A model generated the notes under the pieces. The model did not search any database, was not told the DNA's origin, and worked only from the letters and a program-made list of their open reading frames with translations. 64,000 nt of DNA, taken from the NCBI GenBank assembly GCA_035079385.1, contig JAVHKY010000077.1, positions 1,178,001 to 1,242,000 on the forward strand. The letters are read 5' to 3'. Below, piece by piece: positions 22,661 through 33,860 of the stretch (position 1 is the first letter of the stretch; each line of letters opens with the position of its first letter). This DNA is from Aspidiotus rigidus (Eukaryota; Arthropoda; Insecta; Hemiptera; Diaspididae). Made by a program: the position numbers and the translations under genes.

Positions 22661-24038
22661 GATTGTTTAGATTTTTTTTTTAAATATACTATTCGTGATA
22701 TACGCGAATTACCTTCGTAGCAATAATTGTAACGTTTGCGCGAATTTCGAGAACGTATCTTGCGAGAACCAAAACCAACGAAGTCGAAATCGTTAGAACA
22801 AGTTGAACGGTCAAAGGACAAAAGAGAACTGATACGTGTACATAAATGCATCGTACGAATCACCCGACTGGTTATCTGATAAGCTCGTGTGTTCATGAAA
22901 GTTAGCAGGATATGATATGATGGGTTGCAGCGTATGAAATGATTCACCTATGCACTATTACAACGCGTTTTTTTTTGGGAACCATTCTTACGAGGAGTTA
23001 TTTGAGAAATATGTATCTGCTGTGATTCAAAAAAGTGCGCGAGGAAAAATTCCAACCATCGACCTACATAGAGTATTCAAAAGATGGACTTGTAAGGATT
23101 TCAAGCTTCAAGCAATACATATAATATACGGAAAGGGAAGATAAGGGGGAGTGTATCTAAGAGAAACTTTGACCATCAACCAATAAAATAATATCGAGAG
23201 TTGGTATAGTGAAAATTTCGATTTTTGAGCAGTATGCATGAAAAGAGAGGGGAGGCGGGTGGATCTTGGGAAAATGCCGACTGTCGACCTATGAATACCA
23301 TGAGGTTGAACATCTACGCGCATGAGAGGAGAGGCGGCAGGATAAATCTCGAAAAAATTCTGACTCTTGAGTTTCGACCATCCAGCAATATATATGAGGC
23401 TAGAGAGTGGAGATTCAAAATTTCGACCTGCGAGTAATGATATGTTTCTGATGAATTGTCAACAGAAAGCAGTCTCTGATAGGAAAGGGTAATTTAATTA
23501 TACTAGCAGCAATCTGTATGCGTTCGACTGAAGAATAATCAAACGACCGCGAAGACTTTGAGATCAGGAAAGGATCGTAGGCCAAGCGTACATTCTCTTT
23601 CCAATACTTTTTAATCTGTACGTGGAGTGGATATTCACGGAGGCTCTTCGGCAGCTTGAGATCGGCAACGGGTAATGCAGACGATACCGCATTAATCGCA
23701 GGAAACCTCCAAGACCTACAGACCATTGCAATTACGGTTGAAATCGAGGGATTCTACGACCTAAGCCAACCCAAGGTATCTACTAGAATCAGAAAATGAA
23801 AGTCCGGCACTTTCCAGGATCTTTTGGGGACTTCACCAGAGTTTTTTGGTTACCTTCATCAATTTTTCGTAGAACAATTTTCTCAGTAGGCTCAAAATTT
23901 CTTCTTTCTGTGTTGAATTCCGGAGCAATCCGGGTTTCCGGGCCCTCTTCACAGAATCCAAGACTTTTTCAGGGTTCTGGGGTTTTCTGAGACCGGTTGA
24001 CTCCCTCAGATAAGATTTAATGACCTAGTTTCGACTGA
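22661..24038. other. No gene recognised
   Basis: Contains open frames without domains. The stretch 23,220-23,430 carries two weak copies of the ~45-bp minisatellite word (AAAATTTCGA..GAG). It is CpG-bearing around 22,720-22,870, upstream of the acidic frame on the minus strand, which could be its promoter. Confidence 0.4.
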
Positions 24039-24170
24039 TTAGGGCCAGTCTCACAATCAGCGTTTACAAGCACGAGACCTAGTAGAACTGTGGATCAACA
24101 AATTGATCGCCCAAATTTGACGGATCAACGGCGCTTCAAAGTTGAACGCGGATTGTAAAACTGGCCCTTA
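24039..24170. mobile_element. Harbinger-type MITE, 126 bp, TTA duplication
   Basis: TTA (24,039-24,041) is followed by GGGCCAGTCTCACAATCAGC, and the right end reads GATTGTAAAACTGGCCC followed by TTA (24,168-24,170). The terminal inverted repeats of about 25 bases match with few differences. A 3-bp TTA duplication and a terminus of the GGGCCAGT..CACAATC type fit PIF/Harbinger elements. There is no coding capacity. Confidence 0.75.
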
Positions 24171-25266
24171 GTCACGTCAATCTGTACACGTCAACACAAC
24201 CAATAGCATGTGGAATCCCAATTCCTAGTTGACATCGAATCAATGTCCATATCTACAGAACTAGAAAAATTTATGCAGGCTGATTTTGAATCGACTTCAA
24301 ATTGGCGTCAAGATCCTTAATTTTTACTGGAAATTAACGGCACAGTAATGTCGTTCATGAGTTGATAGAAGTTCGGATTTGTTGACTACGTAGTTTTCAA
24401 CAATTAGTCGAGTCAATCTTCAGGGAGTTTTGAGTCAATGTTTGATGGCCTTCAAATCAATTGTTGATTAATTTGTTGAATCAACATCCTTATCTATCTA
24501 ATGTTTTAAAAATGTATTTGACTTTCAATGGTCCTCAATTCCTACTCAATCGACTTAAACGAAAGGTGGCAGAGAACCTGTTTTATGGGGCACGTGGGTC
24601 CTGAAAAATGTTCACGTACCAGATCTATGACGTCATCAAAATGTGACGTCACAGGCCCGGATTGTGGAGCTGTATATAATAAGACCTTGGAAAGACGTTC
24701 TCAGTTTTTTGGTGTTTGAAGTGTTGCATACCTGGTTCATTGAAGGGGCTAAGGTGATTGGTGTATGAAGCATTGCATATCTAGTTACTTGAATGGGCTA
24801 TCTTTCAGGATATATACCCCAACCACAGAGTTATATCTGATGAAGGGGGGGGGGGGGAATTGAAAAATTTTCAAGCTCCGAGCTTTGCCGGCCGGCGGAC
24901 GTTTTTTCCGACCTCCCCCCCCCCCCCCGGTAAAGCAGGTGTTCCCTGTTGACAATGTCCTGTCCCGCGCGGGAAGTCGAAATCCTCAATCCCTACTCGT
25001 AGTCAACTGTAACATCGTTATTAACAAGCTGATGTGAACATGGACTTGTTGTCCTGGTTCTGACTGACTAGTGACGTCAATTTGCAGGGAGTTTTAAGTC
25101 AACCTTTCCGAACGCTTGATGGACTTCAAAGCAATTGCTGATTGACGTCAAGTCAATGTTAATACCTAGTGCTCCGAAAATGTAAACCGGTTGACTTTGA
25201 ATAGAACTGAAATCAATGTTCAAATCAACAATTCAAATGTAGCTGATATCAAATCGACGTTTGTCA
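24171..25266. repeat. Region of recurrent TTGA/GTCAA words; no gene
   Basis: Short phrases such as GAGTCAATCTTCAGGGAGTTTT, shared by about 24,408 and 25,075, and CAATTGCTGATTGA recur here (the two places differ at one base), so a 0.65-kb unit may be duplicated in degraded form. Poly-G (about 24,845-24,857) and poly-C (about 24,916-24,929) tracts are present. GAACCTGTTTTATGGGG at 24,576 matches the foldback end at 33.08 kb. Confidence 0.4.
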
Positions 25267-25432
25267 ACCAATAGCGCAGCCAGGGGAGGAGATGATGGAG
25301 ATGAATCCCCTCTTGAGAATCAGAACTGACTCTCGATGGTTCTGATGTACAAAAATTTTTAATCCCTGCCTCAGGACCATGGTCGTCCATACGTCCCCAT
25401 CTCCTCTCTAGAGAACTTTCTGGCTACGCCAC
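25267..25432. mobile_element. Small inverted-repeat element (GGCGTAGCCAG ends)
   Basis: The left end reads AGCGCAGCCAGGGGAGGAGA, and the right end, inverted, reads GTGGCGTAGCCAGAAAG followed by GAGAGGAGATGGGG. The imperfect inverted ends (about 35 bases with gaps) and ~165-bp size fit a MITE. Related words occur at 12,169 and 38,280. No target duplication could be fixed, so the class is open. Confidence 0.5.
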
Positions 25433-27016
25433 TTTGACTTATTTGTCACGTCGATCTGTAGTTGACGTACAGTCACCTGCAACCCCTGTTCTCGCTGAAC
25501 TTTTAGTATTCTGTCTGTTTTGTGACTTTGATACTCGCATACAGAATGCAGACTTCTTGAAAATCACTTTGACTCTGGCCCGGATTAGGCCTATATGTAA
25601 ACAACAGCCAACATTTTGATGGAGACCTCATATCCCTGGGAAAAAAGTTCCCGGTTCCCTATCATTACATTGACAAATCGAACAACAAATGTGGTCGTCT
25701 AGTGGGGACAGGGAGGGGACATATGCCTGAAGATTTTATCACATATGAATCGGTATCGAAGTTCAAATTCTATACATAAGAGAAATGATCTAGAAATGAC
25801 AATTTGCTGAATTTTCTTGATACTCGGTCTCTAAAGGGAGACAAGGACTCTGAAGAGTTGAAAAGAATCCACTTAAAGTTAGTGTACGAATCTTTTTCTG
25901 GCTCATTAATACCTTTTTTGGTCTCAATGAAGTTGTAGGTACGAAATCGAGTCAGGGTATGGGCAAATCGTGATCGTTAACTTGAACCTAACTCCATGTG
26001 GGCCGTATCAATTTATTGGTAAATGAATGCGGGCTAAAGATTTTTAAAGGATTGAGAAGAAATTGTGACGAAATGAGAAATTTGTTTACCAGCGCGCTCG
26101 TAAACAAGGGATGAATTCGTTAGCCATGTGTAAGTCGAAGCAAAGGCGTACGTGCTCCAAGTATAAGAAAAGTGTCTTGAAAAATGTCTGCGACGAGCGA
26201 ACACCTGGTATTCCCCTTTTCTTGGTCGTATATTTCGCTCCTTTGTATAGATATACGTTTTATTCTGGAGCAGGTGATGAGTGAAACCGTCATCAGCACG
26301 CGTATACTTCCTATTTGTCGTAAACGAACATGTGTGGCACGCGTACACCCGGTAGCCACTAACAAGGATACGGACAACTCCTTTCGCGTCAGCTGCAGAC
26401 AGCTCACCTTACGACTTCGGCCCCTCGTACATTTGCCTGTCGAATCGAAATTTTATTAGACCGAGTCTAACGTACGCGACGGAAAATGATTTTTTGCGTC
26501 AAATAATAGCTGCGACCTATTGTTCCGCCTCTCATCCGTATACTTGTTTGTCTGCTGCCTAAAATAGAATGAAGCTGTATCGAAGGAAACAGCGAAGATA
26601 CAACTTTATCAAAGAACTCTAGAATTGAGGCGAGACTTTTTACATTTAATGAATGGAACCTAGAAGAGATACGTTGAAAAAAACAATTTTTGGCATGTCA
26701 GTTTGTTACATAGCAAATGAAATGTTGCGATCTTGATTTCTATAAGGTACTGAAAAATGATTTTCTATGAAAACAGGCGGTTTTTGGGGAGTAAATCTAG
26801 CCCAAATTTCAAAAATCTGCGGAAAAGAGCACTCAAAATCTATTTATGTAACATTTTTCTATGATTCCTATCATGGAAACTCATCTAACGAGATTTCAAG
26901 TTTTGAAACAGATTATCATGTTTCATAACAATCGAAAACCTTTTTCGAAACAAAAGAAATACAGCATTGGTACAAATATAGACAAGCGTTTCCACTCACT
27001 CAAGTTAGGAAATACA
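25433..27016. other. No gene recognised
   Basis: Overlapping short frames on both strands around 26,034-26,460 have no recognisable domain. The CpG density there is above that of the surroundings, as in the 16.5, 34.4 and 41.6 kb stretches, which may mark unique or regulatory DNA. Confidence 0.4.
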
Positions 27017-27200
27017 CAGTTTTAGGATCTTCCACCTCAAATTTAATAATCATGAAAATGTCTCCGACTTTCCTGGATGACGTCATACCCTCCTCCAACA
27101 GGGATAGACAGTTTTAGGATCTTTCACCTCAAATTTACAATCATGAAAATGTCTCCGACTTTCCCAGATAACGTCGTACCTCCCCCAACAACTCAATATT
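27017..27200 (+). repeat. 92-bp tandem duplication
   Basis: CAGTTTTAGGATCT starts at 27,017 and again at 27,109. The two units share CACCTCAAATTTA, ATCATGAAAATGTCTCCGAC and the final CCCAACA-type end, with about ten differences. No coding sense. Confidence 0.75.
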
Positions 27201-27799
27201 CAATAGCCTCCCTCATAACCAGATATCAATAGCTCAAAGACATCACGAATCGCTCACCTTACAACGTTGTCAAATAAACAAGATCTTTTAGCCTACGGTA
27301 TAAATTGATATTGTGACTAGAATAACCGAGTTCGTCTATTATGTCTGCCCATGCAGTTCTTGTGTTCTGGTTCAAGGCAATGACCATTAATTCTTTTCTC
27401 AACACAAAGTAAAAAACTGGCTAGATCAAATCGAACGCCTGAAAAAGCTCGGAAGTGTTTGAAATACGGCTACACACCCATTCCTCCGGCAATCAGAAAA
27501 AAGGGAAAAAGTTTGAAAGAATCAAACGTCAATGGAGTAACGATTTTGGAATTCTTTCAGCTTGCACGATCACCTGTCACTAATCTTTCGATGTCCTCTG
27601 GAAACTCCGATCTTCCAAACTGCCCATAAATACTGAACATGGTCGTTTTACTGGCCAGCATGGACTCTCACATATCTGGGGTATAAAGTAGGCAAATAAG
27701 AAAAAAAAATAACATTTTGCTGGAGCAAACGTTTTTTTGCTAAAAATAGTTCAGGATGTGATCCTGAACAACAGACTAAAAATCCCGTCTTTTCGCCCT

Positions 27800-28515
27800 G
27801 GAGCTTCTTTTTTTATGGGGGTTTGAACCCCCTCAAAAATTAGTTTTTCGCCTATAGCGCGTGAAATTGAAATTTTATTTCAAAATGTTTCAAACAAAAG
27901 TTGTTCCTCGTTGAATTTCTTACCAAATAACGTATTCAACTTTCAGCCTATGCCAATTAGTTCCTTTGCAAAGGGCGTTCAAAAGAGTTCCAAAATCAGT
28001 TTTTTCATATATCTCACAAAATTGAAATTGTATTAAAAGTTTCAAACAAAAGTTGATCCTCGTTAAATTTGCCCTAAAATGAGCTATTCATCCTTCAGGA
28101 CGTTCTGTTTTAATGGCGGTTCCGACCCCCTCAAGATTTAGTCTTTTGCTTATATCTTGGCTAATAAAAATATCATTTAAAAATGTTTCAAACAAAAGTT
28201 GTTCCTCATTAAATTTGCTATAAAATGAGCTATTCATACTTCAGGACGTTCTGTTTAATGGGGGTTCCACCCCCCACAAGATTTAGTCATTTTCTCATAT
28301 CTCGGCTAATAGAAATTTTATTAAAAAATGTTTCAAACAAAAGTTGTTCATCGTTAAATTTCCTATCAAATAACGTATTCAAGATTCAGCCTAGGTCAAT
28401 TAGTGCCCCGGAAAATCCTTAAAAGGCCGTTCAAAAGAAGACCAAAATCATCTCACAAAATTCAAATTTTATGAAAATATGTTTCCATAAAAGTTGTCCT
28501 TTGAATTTCCAATCA
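27800..28515 (+). repeat. ~145-bp tandem repeat, about five units
   Basis: Each unit has GCTATTCA (or CGTATTCA), CAGGACGTTCTGTTT or a variant, GGGGGTT..ACCCCC, TTTCAAACAAAAGTTGTTCC and AAATTTCCTAT. Units start near 27,800, 27,945, 28,083, 28,228 and 28,375 and differ by 15-30%. Single units also occur inverted at 32.70-33.0 kb and in part at 42.40 and 42.66 kb, so the sequence belongs to a dispersed family. Confidence 0.7.
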
Positions 28516-31500
28516 AACGAGCTATTCAGCTTTCAGGATAGAGCAACTAGTCTGTAAAAAAGGGTTTTCGATATTAAAGATAAAAGGATGAACTATATAT
28601 TTTTCATGTTTAGATAGTTTTGGTGCTGATTTATGGAAGTCTTGCATCATTACAGATTGTAAAGACTCTTTTTTTACCAGTGATAGAAATATTGAAGAGA
28701 TGGAAATTAAATAAATATTTTTCTCCTATTCATGACTCACGTGGTACCTAGGTATTGAAATAAAAACCATTGAAGTCGCGTTGTATTAAAGACTCCAAAG
28801 CAGCTGCAATACTCTCTGATCTACGGTAGTACAAGAGACAAGCCATTGAACAAATATCGGTTTCAAGCTTTCGCAAAAAAAGTCCGTCCAAAAGTACTTG
28901 TCCTCTCTACCTCTTATAGTACTAGCGGTTAGTGAAATGATACTGCAAAATTTAGTTGTACATTTATAATTAGTATTGTAATACTTATGACTGTAGAGAA
29001 CATTTTCAGAAGGCGTGTCACTCAAAATTTCCCTTAGGGGGCTGGAGGGGGGCCAAAATGTCTCTCAAAAATCAGTATTTTGCTAATATCTCAAGAACGG
29101 TTGGGTATAGGAGAAAGATACCTCAGTACAAAAATAACCTCCGTATAATTTTACGTAAAAAACGTTCCCTTCATTTTTTCGCTACGACTCACCGTTGAAC
29201 CACAATCGACGCAACAAAATCGAAGCGCGTAAAAAAACACATAGTCGGGAGTATGTACATAGTTACGCGCGACGCCACGCGGTGCACGGTTATGCCGTGG
29301 CTCGGTTTACCAGCTACGCTACGCCATGTTACCATCGTTTTCAACATTAAAGGAGAGAAAGTACGAGATCGAAAATTTTTCATAAAAATACCAAAAAAAA
29401 AAATACTCACGCTAGCACACGACTTTTTTTCTTACATACTCATAACTCATTAAGAGAGTAACTCCCACTCTTTGTACTAAATACTGATTGCCTATCAATT
29501 AAGTCCGATATTTGTAGAATCAATAGTAAAACTCAGTTTATGAAGCTTATCATCATGACGTCACATCATCTCATAACAGAATAAGGAAACGTAAATTTAT
29601 TTTATTCAATCAAAAATAAGCAATTTTTTCAACGGTTTTTATTTACTATTATTTGGAACGATGTTAAGAATTGTCACCAATAATGACCATCGAAGTATGC
29701 GACCGCAAACGGAAAAACGTGCCTTAGCGGCAAAACGTTTGTTTCTAAGACGAGAAAAAACAACTTTTAATTTAAATAAAAAAGAAATAAAAAATTAAAT
29801 TGAAAAAAAGCAATTGAAAATAATATTCCTATCTCCTGAGACACCTCAAAACGCTGTCCCAATTAAAAATAATACTCTCACCTCCCGAGATACCTTAAAT
29901 CGGCGTAATACTTCCTTTTTTTTAGCTCGAAAAATCAATAAAACTTATCTTCATTTTTCCAACTACAGCAATAAAATAAATGGCGAATTTCTTATCAACT
30001 AATAGGTTTATTGATTATCAAATTTTATAAATTTCTAAACAGACACCGGGTGTACCCTTTTCCAATGAGAAAAGTCGGCAAAAAAACGCGCACCCTGTGG
30101 TCTGGAAATTAGATTTGCATCTTTGTATTCAAGCACTTCTAAAAGAGCTTAATAATTACTTCTCCCTAAACGTTAATGTTAGTCTAATATTGGTCTAGTA
30201 TACTGTATATTAGTCTGAAAGGCTCAATTCCTTATCATCTCCAATTCCTGGCATCACTTATTGCTATCACCAGGCGTTCTTCTTTTCATCCGCTCATAAA
30301 TTGTAGTCACGCTCTCATTACCACCTTCTATGCAAATTCCATCCCAATATTCTTTAACTGGGAATCTAGTTACAAGGAGATCCGGAAAAAAAAAAATGGA
30401 CAAAGTCTATATTGAAGCCAAACAAGCAACCAATGACCCATCAGTCAACCCTTCATTCTTTCCCTCACGTTCCAACCTTTCCAAACATATTAAAAAATTA
30501 ATAACACACCTCTCGAACCTGGTTTACTCATAAGTCTAACCTCAAATCTCACTCAAAGAAACCATTCCAAATTAAAAATAATACTCCCATGTCCTGAGAC
30601 ACCTGAAATCAAACTACTGACCATCACATATACACAAAAAAATGATCTACAAATCAATAATAAATTAAGAATGAAGTCTTTAAGCTAGTCTCGCAGTATA
30701 TTTGATGAGCACTAAAAAATTGTACTCATTCATAGATGTATGGATTTTGAAACTAAAGGTTTTTACAATTGAATTTGACTAATAATAAAAAAAAAGAAAA
30801 AAGGAACAGCCTAACAAAAAAAATAAAGATTCTTCATGACAATTAGTACTGAAAACAAGAGGATAAGAAAATCCCCTTCTCATGATGTAAGCAGCTATAA
30901 GTGGTTCAAATGTTTAATAGTGAGAATTTTCCAAAAAATTGATTACATCCCAAGAACTACTCATTCAATCGTCAAAAAAAATTGCAGGTGCACATCTCTA
31001 GCTATTAAAGGAGGGGGGTTGTTGGTAAATGAAAAACTCAAGCGAAAAATTTGATAACGTTAATAAAAAATTGCTTATTTTTGATTGAATAAAATAAATT
31101 TACGTTTCCGTATTCTGTTATGAGATGATGTGACGTCATGATGATGGGCTTCATAAACTGAGTTTTACTATTGATTCTACAAATATCGGACTTAATCGAT
31201 AGGTAATCAGTATTTAGTACAAAGAGTGGGAGTTACTTTCTTAATGAGTTATGAGTATGTAAGAAGAAAAGTCGTGTGCTAGCGTGAGTGTTTTTTTTTT
31301 TGGTATTTTTATGAACAATTTTCGATCTCGTACTTCCTCTCCTTTAATGTTGAAAACGATGGTAACATGGCGTAGCGTAGCTGGTAAACCGAGCCACGGC
31401 ATAACCGTGCACCGCGTGGCGTCGCGCGTAACTATGTACATACTCCCGACTATGTGTTTTTTTACGCGCTTCAATTTTGTTGCGTCGATTGTGGTTCAAC

Positions 31501-32199
31501 GGTGAGTCGTAGCAAAAAAATGAAGGGAACGTTTTTTACGTAAAATTATACGGAGGTTATTTTTGTACTGAGGTATATTTCTTCTATACCCAACCGTTCT
31601 TGAGATATTAGCAAAATACTGATTTTTGAGACATTTTGGCCCCCCTCCAGCCCCCTAAGGGAATTTTGAGTGGCACGCCTTCTGAAAATGTTCTCTACAG
31701 TCATAAGCATTACAATACTAATTATAAATGAATAACTAAATTTTGCAGTATTCCATAATGTTTTGTCAGTAACCGCTAGTACTATTACTGAACACGTTGC
31801 AGGGTTTTATTTGTACAGAGTGTACCACCAAGCACATTTGTGGCTTGGTCATGAAAAAGATCTATTAGAATGGAGTTGGAAGCGAATCGATGGAATATTG
31901 GAGCCTATAACAATGAACAAAGCACCAGCCCCGTGCCAGACCATCTCCTACAACTTATTTTAGGTGGATGCGCTAAAGGTTGTAGAAATACTTGAAGTTG
32001 CCGAAAAACAGGTGAACAATGGATATTCCATAGATAAAAGAGCGTAATTTGGCACTTTCATCGAAGAAAAAACGTGTATTTTAGTCATTTCGACCTCGAT
32101 GATGAAGAGGCGTCTACACTATACTTCTCAAATAACATAGTATCATGCCTCGACCATAAGTAGCCTATTGTTTGAATTTTTGTTGAAAATAGTTGTTTT

Positions 32200-32494
32200 T
32201 TTTTCCTTCCTAGGATTAAAATGTTCCCCAATGTGTCTTGGGCAGATTTGCTTCAATGGTAGTGAAGTATTAGAGGTAGCAGACGACATTGACGACGATT
32301 TGAAGGATGTATTAAGTCAGGAAGAGGAAGCTGACCATGAGTCCAGTACTGATGACGAATCACAGGCGAGGAGTATGACGAGAGCAAATAATATCAAGTC
32401 CCTCCATCCCGAATATAAGACTACTGTAAGTCGGCAGGCTAACGTACACACTACTCCTATTAGAAAGCGTAGAAAACTGGTATGCGGGGTATAG
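32200..32494 (+). CDS. Possible acidic exon, unknown function
   Basis: After a pyrimidine tract and TTCCTAG (splice-acceptor-like, ends about 32,213), an open frame runs to TAG at 32,492-32,494. It has one ATG at about 32,231 and encodes an acidic patch (DDIDDDLKDVLSQEEEADHE), then a basic end (PIRKRRKL). It lies in the right, unpaired segment of the large inverted repeat. No family is recognised and no partner exon was found, so it may be a chance frame. Confidence 0.25.
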
Positions 32495-33056
32495 GACGGA
32501 CGGAGGAGCTCAAGTCATGCGCGAGAAACGACCTGCCTCCTGGGGCTATGTTAAGACATTATGTGTATATATCACATGAAATTTACTAGCCTCATGGAGT
32601 AATCAGTTGAGGAATCTACAGGAAAAATATACCTAACACTCTTTTCTCATAGACAAATTACTCTATTCTGAAAGCTAAATAGCTCATTTGATAGAAAATT
32701 CAACGAGGAACAACTTTTATTAGAAACATTTTTTCATAAAACTTCAATTTTGTGAGATATATGGAAAAACTGATTTTGGGACTCATTTGAACGCCCTTTG
32801 CAAAGGAACTAATTGGCATAGGCTGAAAGTTGAATACATTATTTGGTAGGAAATTTAACGAGGAACATTTTTCTTTCTTAAACATTTTAGAATAAAATTT
32901 CAATTTCACGCGATAGAGGCGAAAAACTAATTTTTGGGGGTTCAAACCCCCATAAAAAAAGAAGCTCCAGGGCGAAAACGCGGGATTTTTAGTATGTTGT
33001 TCAGGACCACATCCTGAACCATTTTCAGCATAGGAACGTTTGCTCCAGCAAAATTT

Positions 33057-33860
33057 TTTTTTTTTTTTTTTTTTTAAACAGGGAACCTGTTTTATGGGGG
33101 GCTTTTTGAGAAATTTGCCGTGCGCCGTCCTGCGAAAAACTTGGAAAAATTTTGACTCTCGAGCTATATATGATATGAAAGGGACTTGGAACAATTTCAA
33201 CTCTCCAGCTATTATATATAGCTGGAGATTCGAGAAAAATTTAGACTCTCAAACTATATTATACTAGGCTTATAGTAGGTCTAGGCCTTCTTTAGACTAG
33301 CTTAATCTAGGTCTAGGCTTAATTGAGTTTTCAATAACAATTCCCATTTGACTCATAAAACAGGTTTTTTCAAGTCCCCCTCCTATCGTATATGGCTTGA
33401 GAGTTGAAATTTTAACATGGAACCTGTTTTATAAGGGGCTTTTTGAGAAATTTGCCGTCCGCCTTAAGCCGTCCAGCGAAAACGTAGAAAAAGTCCCCCT
33501 CCTATCATATGTAGCTCGAAGGTCGAAATTCTTCCAAGTCCCCCTCCTATCATATATGGCTCGAGAGTCGACATTTTTCTAAGTCCCCCTCTCATCATAA
33601 TATATGGCTCGAAAGTTGAAATTTTTCCAAGTTTTTTGCTGGACGGCGGACGGCGCACGGCAAATTTCTCAAAAAGTCCCCCATAAAACAGGTTCCCTGT
33701 TAAAATTTCGACCCTCGAGCTATATATGATAGGAGGGGGACTTGGAATAATTCCGACTCTCGAGCTATATATGATATAGCAAGGACTTGGAAAAATATCC
33801 TACGCTTCCTTGAATTTTCAATACCAAATCCCATTTCACTCATAAAACAGGTTCCCTGCG
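33057..33860. repeat. Foldback element and ~45-bp minisatellite in both orientations
   Basis: AACAGGGAACCTGTTTTATG starts near 33,075 and is mirrored by CATAAAACAGGTTCCCTGTT at about 33,683-33,702. The arms run at least 140 bases inward (TTTTTGAGAAATTTGCCG, then minisatellite units ACTTGGAAAAATTT..CTCGAGC). A third copy of the end begins at 33,418 and further ends lie at 33,355 and 33,840, so several copies are nested. Minisatellite units of about 45 bases run one way at 33,140-33,240 and the other way at 33,369-33,640. A T tract precedes the left end. Confidence 0.7.

Larger units (their letters stand above)
27713..33053. repeat. Large nested inverted repeat (~5.3 kb)
   Basis: The outer arms (27,713-about 28,060 and about 32,695-33,053) and inner arms (about 28,913-29,640 and 31,065-31,790) are inverted copies of one another. 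The inner arms are about 730 bp and nearly identical (only a few differences seen in 29,180-29,450). The segments between outer and inner arms (28,060-28,913; 31,790-32,695) are not related, and a 1.4-kb spacer lies in the middle. The arms contain no coding region that I trust. It may be a foldback element, a palindromic duplication later invaded by other DNA, or two head-to-head copies of one repeat. Confidence 0.8.

Noticed and set aside
29189..29453. Open frames conserved in both arms of the large inverted repeat (also 31,241-31,505)
   Set aside because: Both strands are open and equally conserved because the arms are copies of each other; there is no codon bias or domain.
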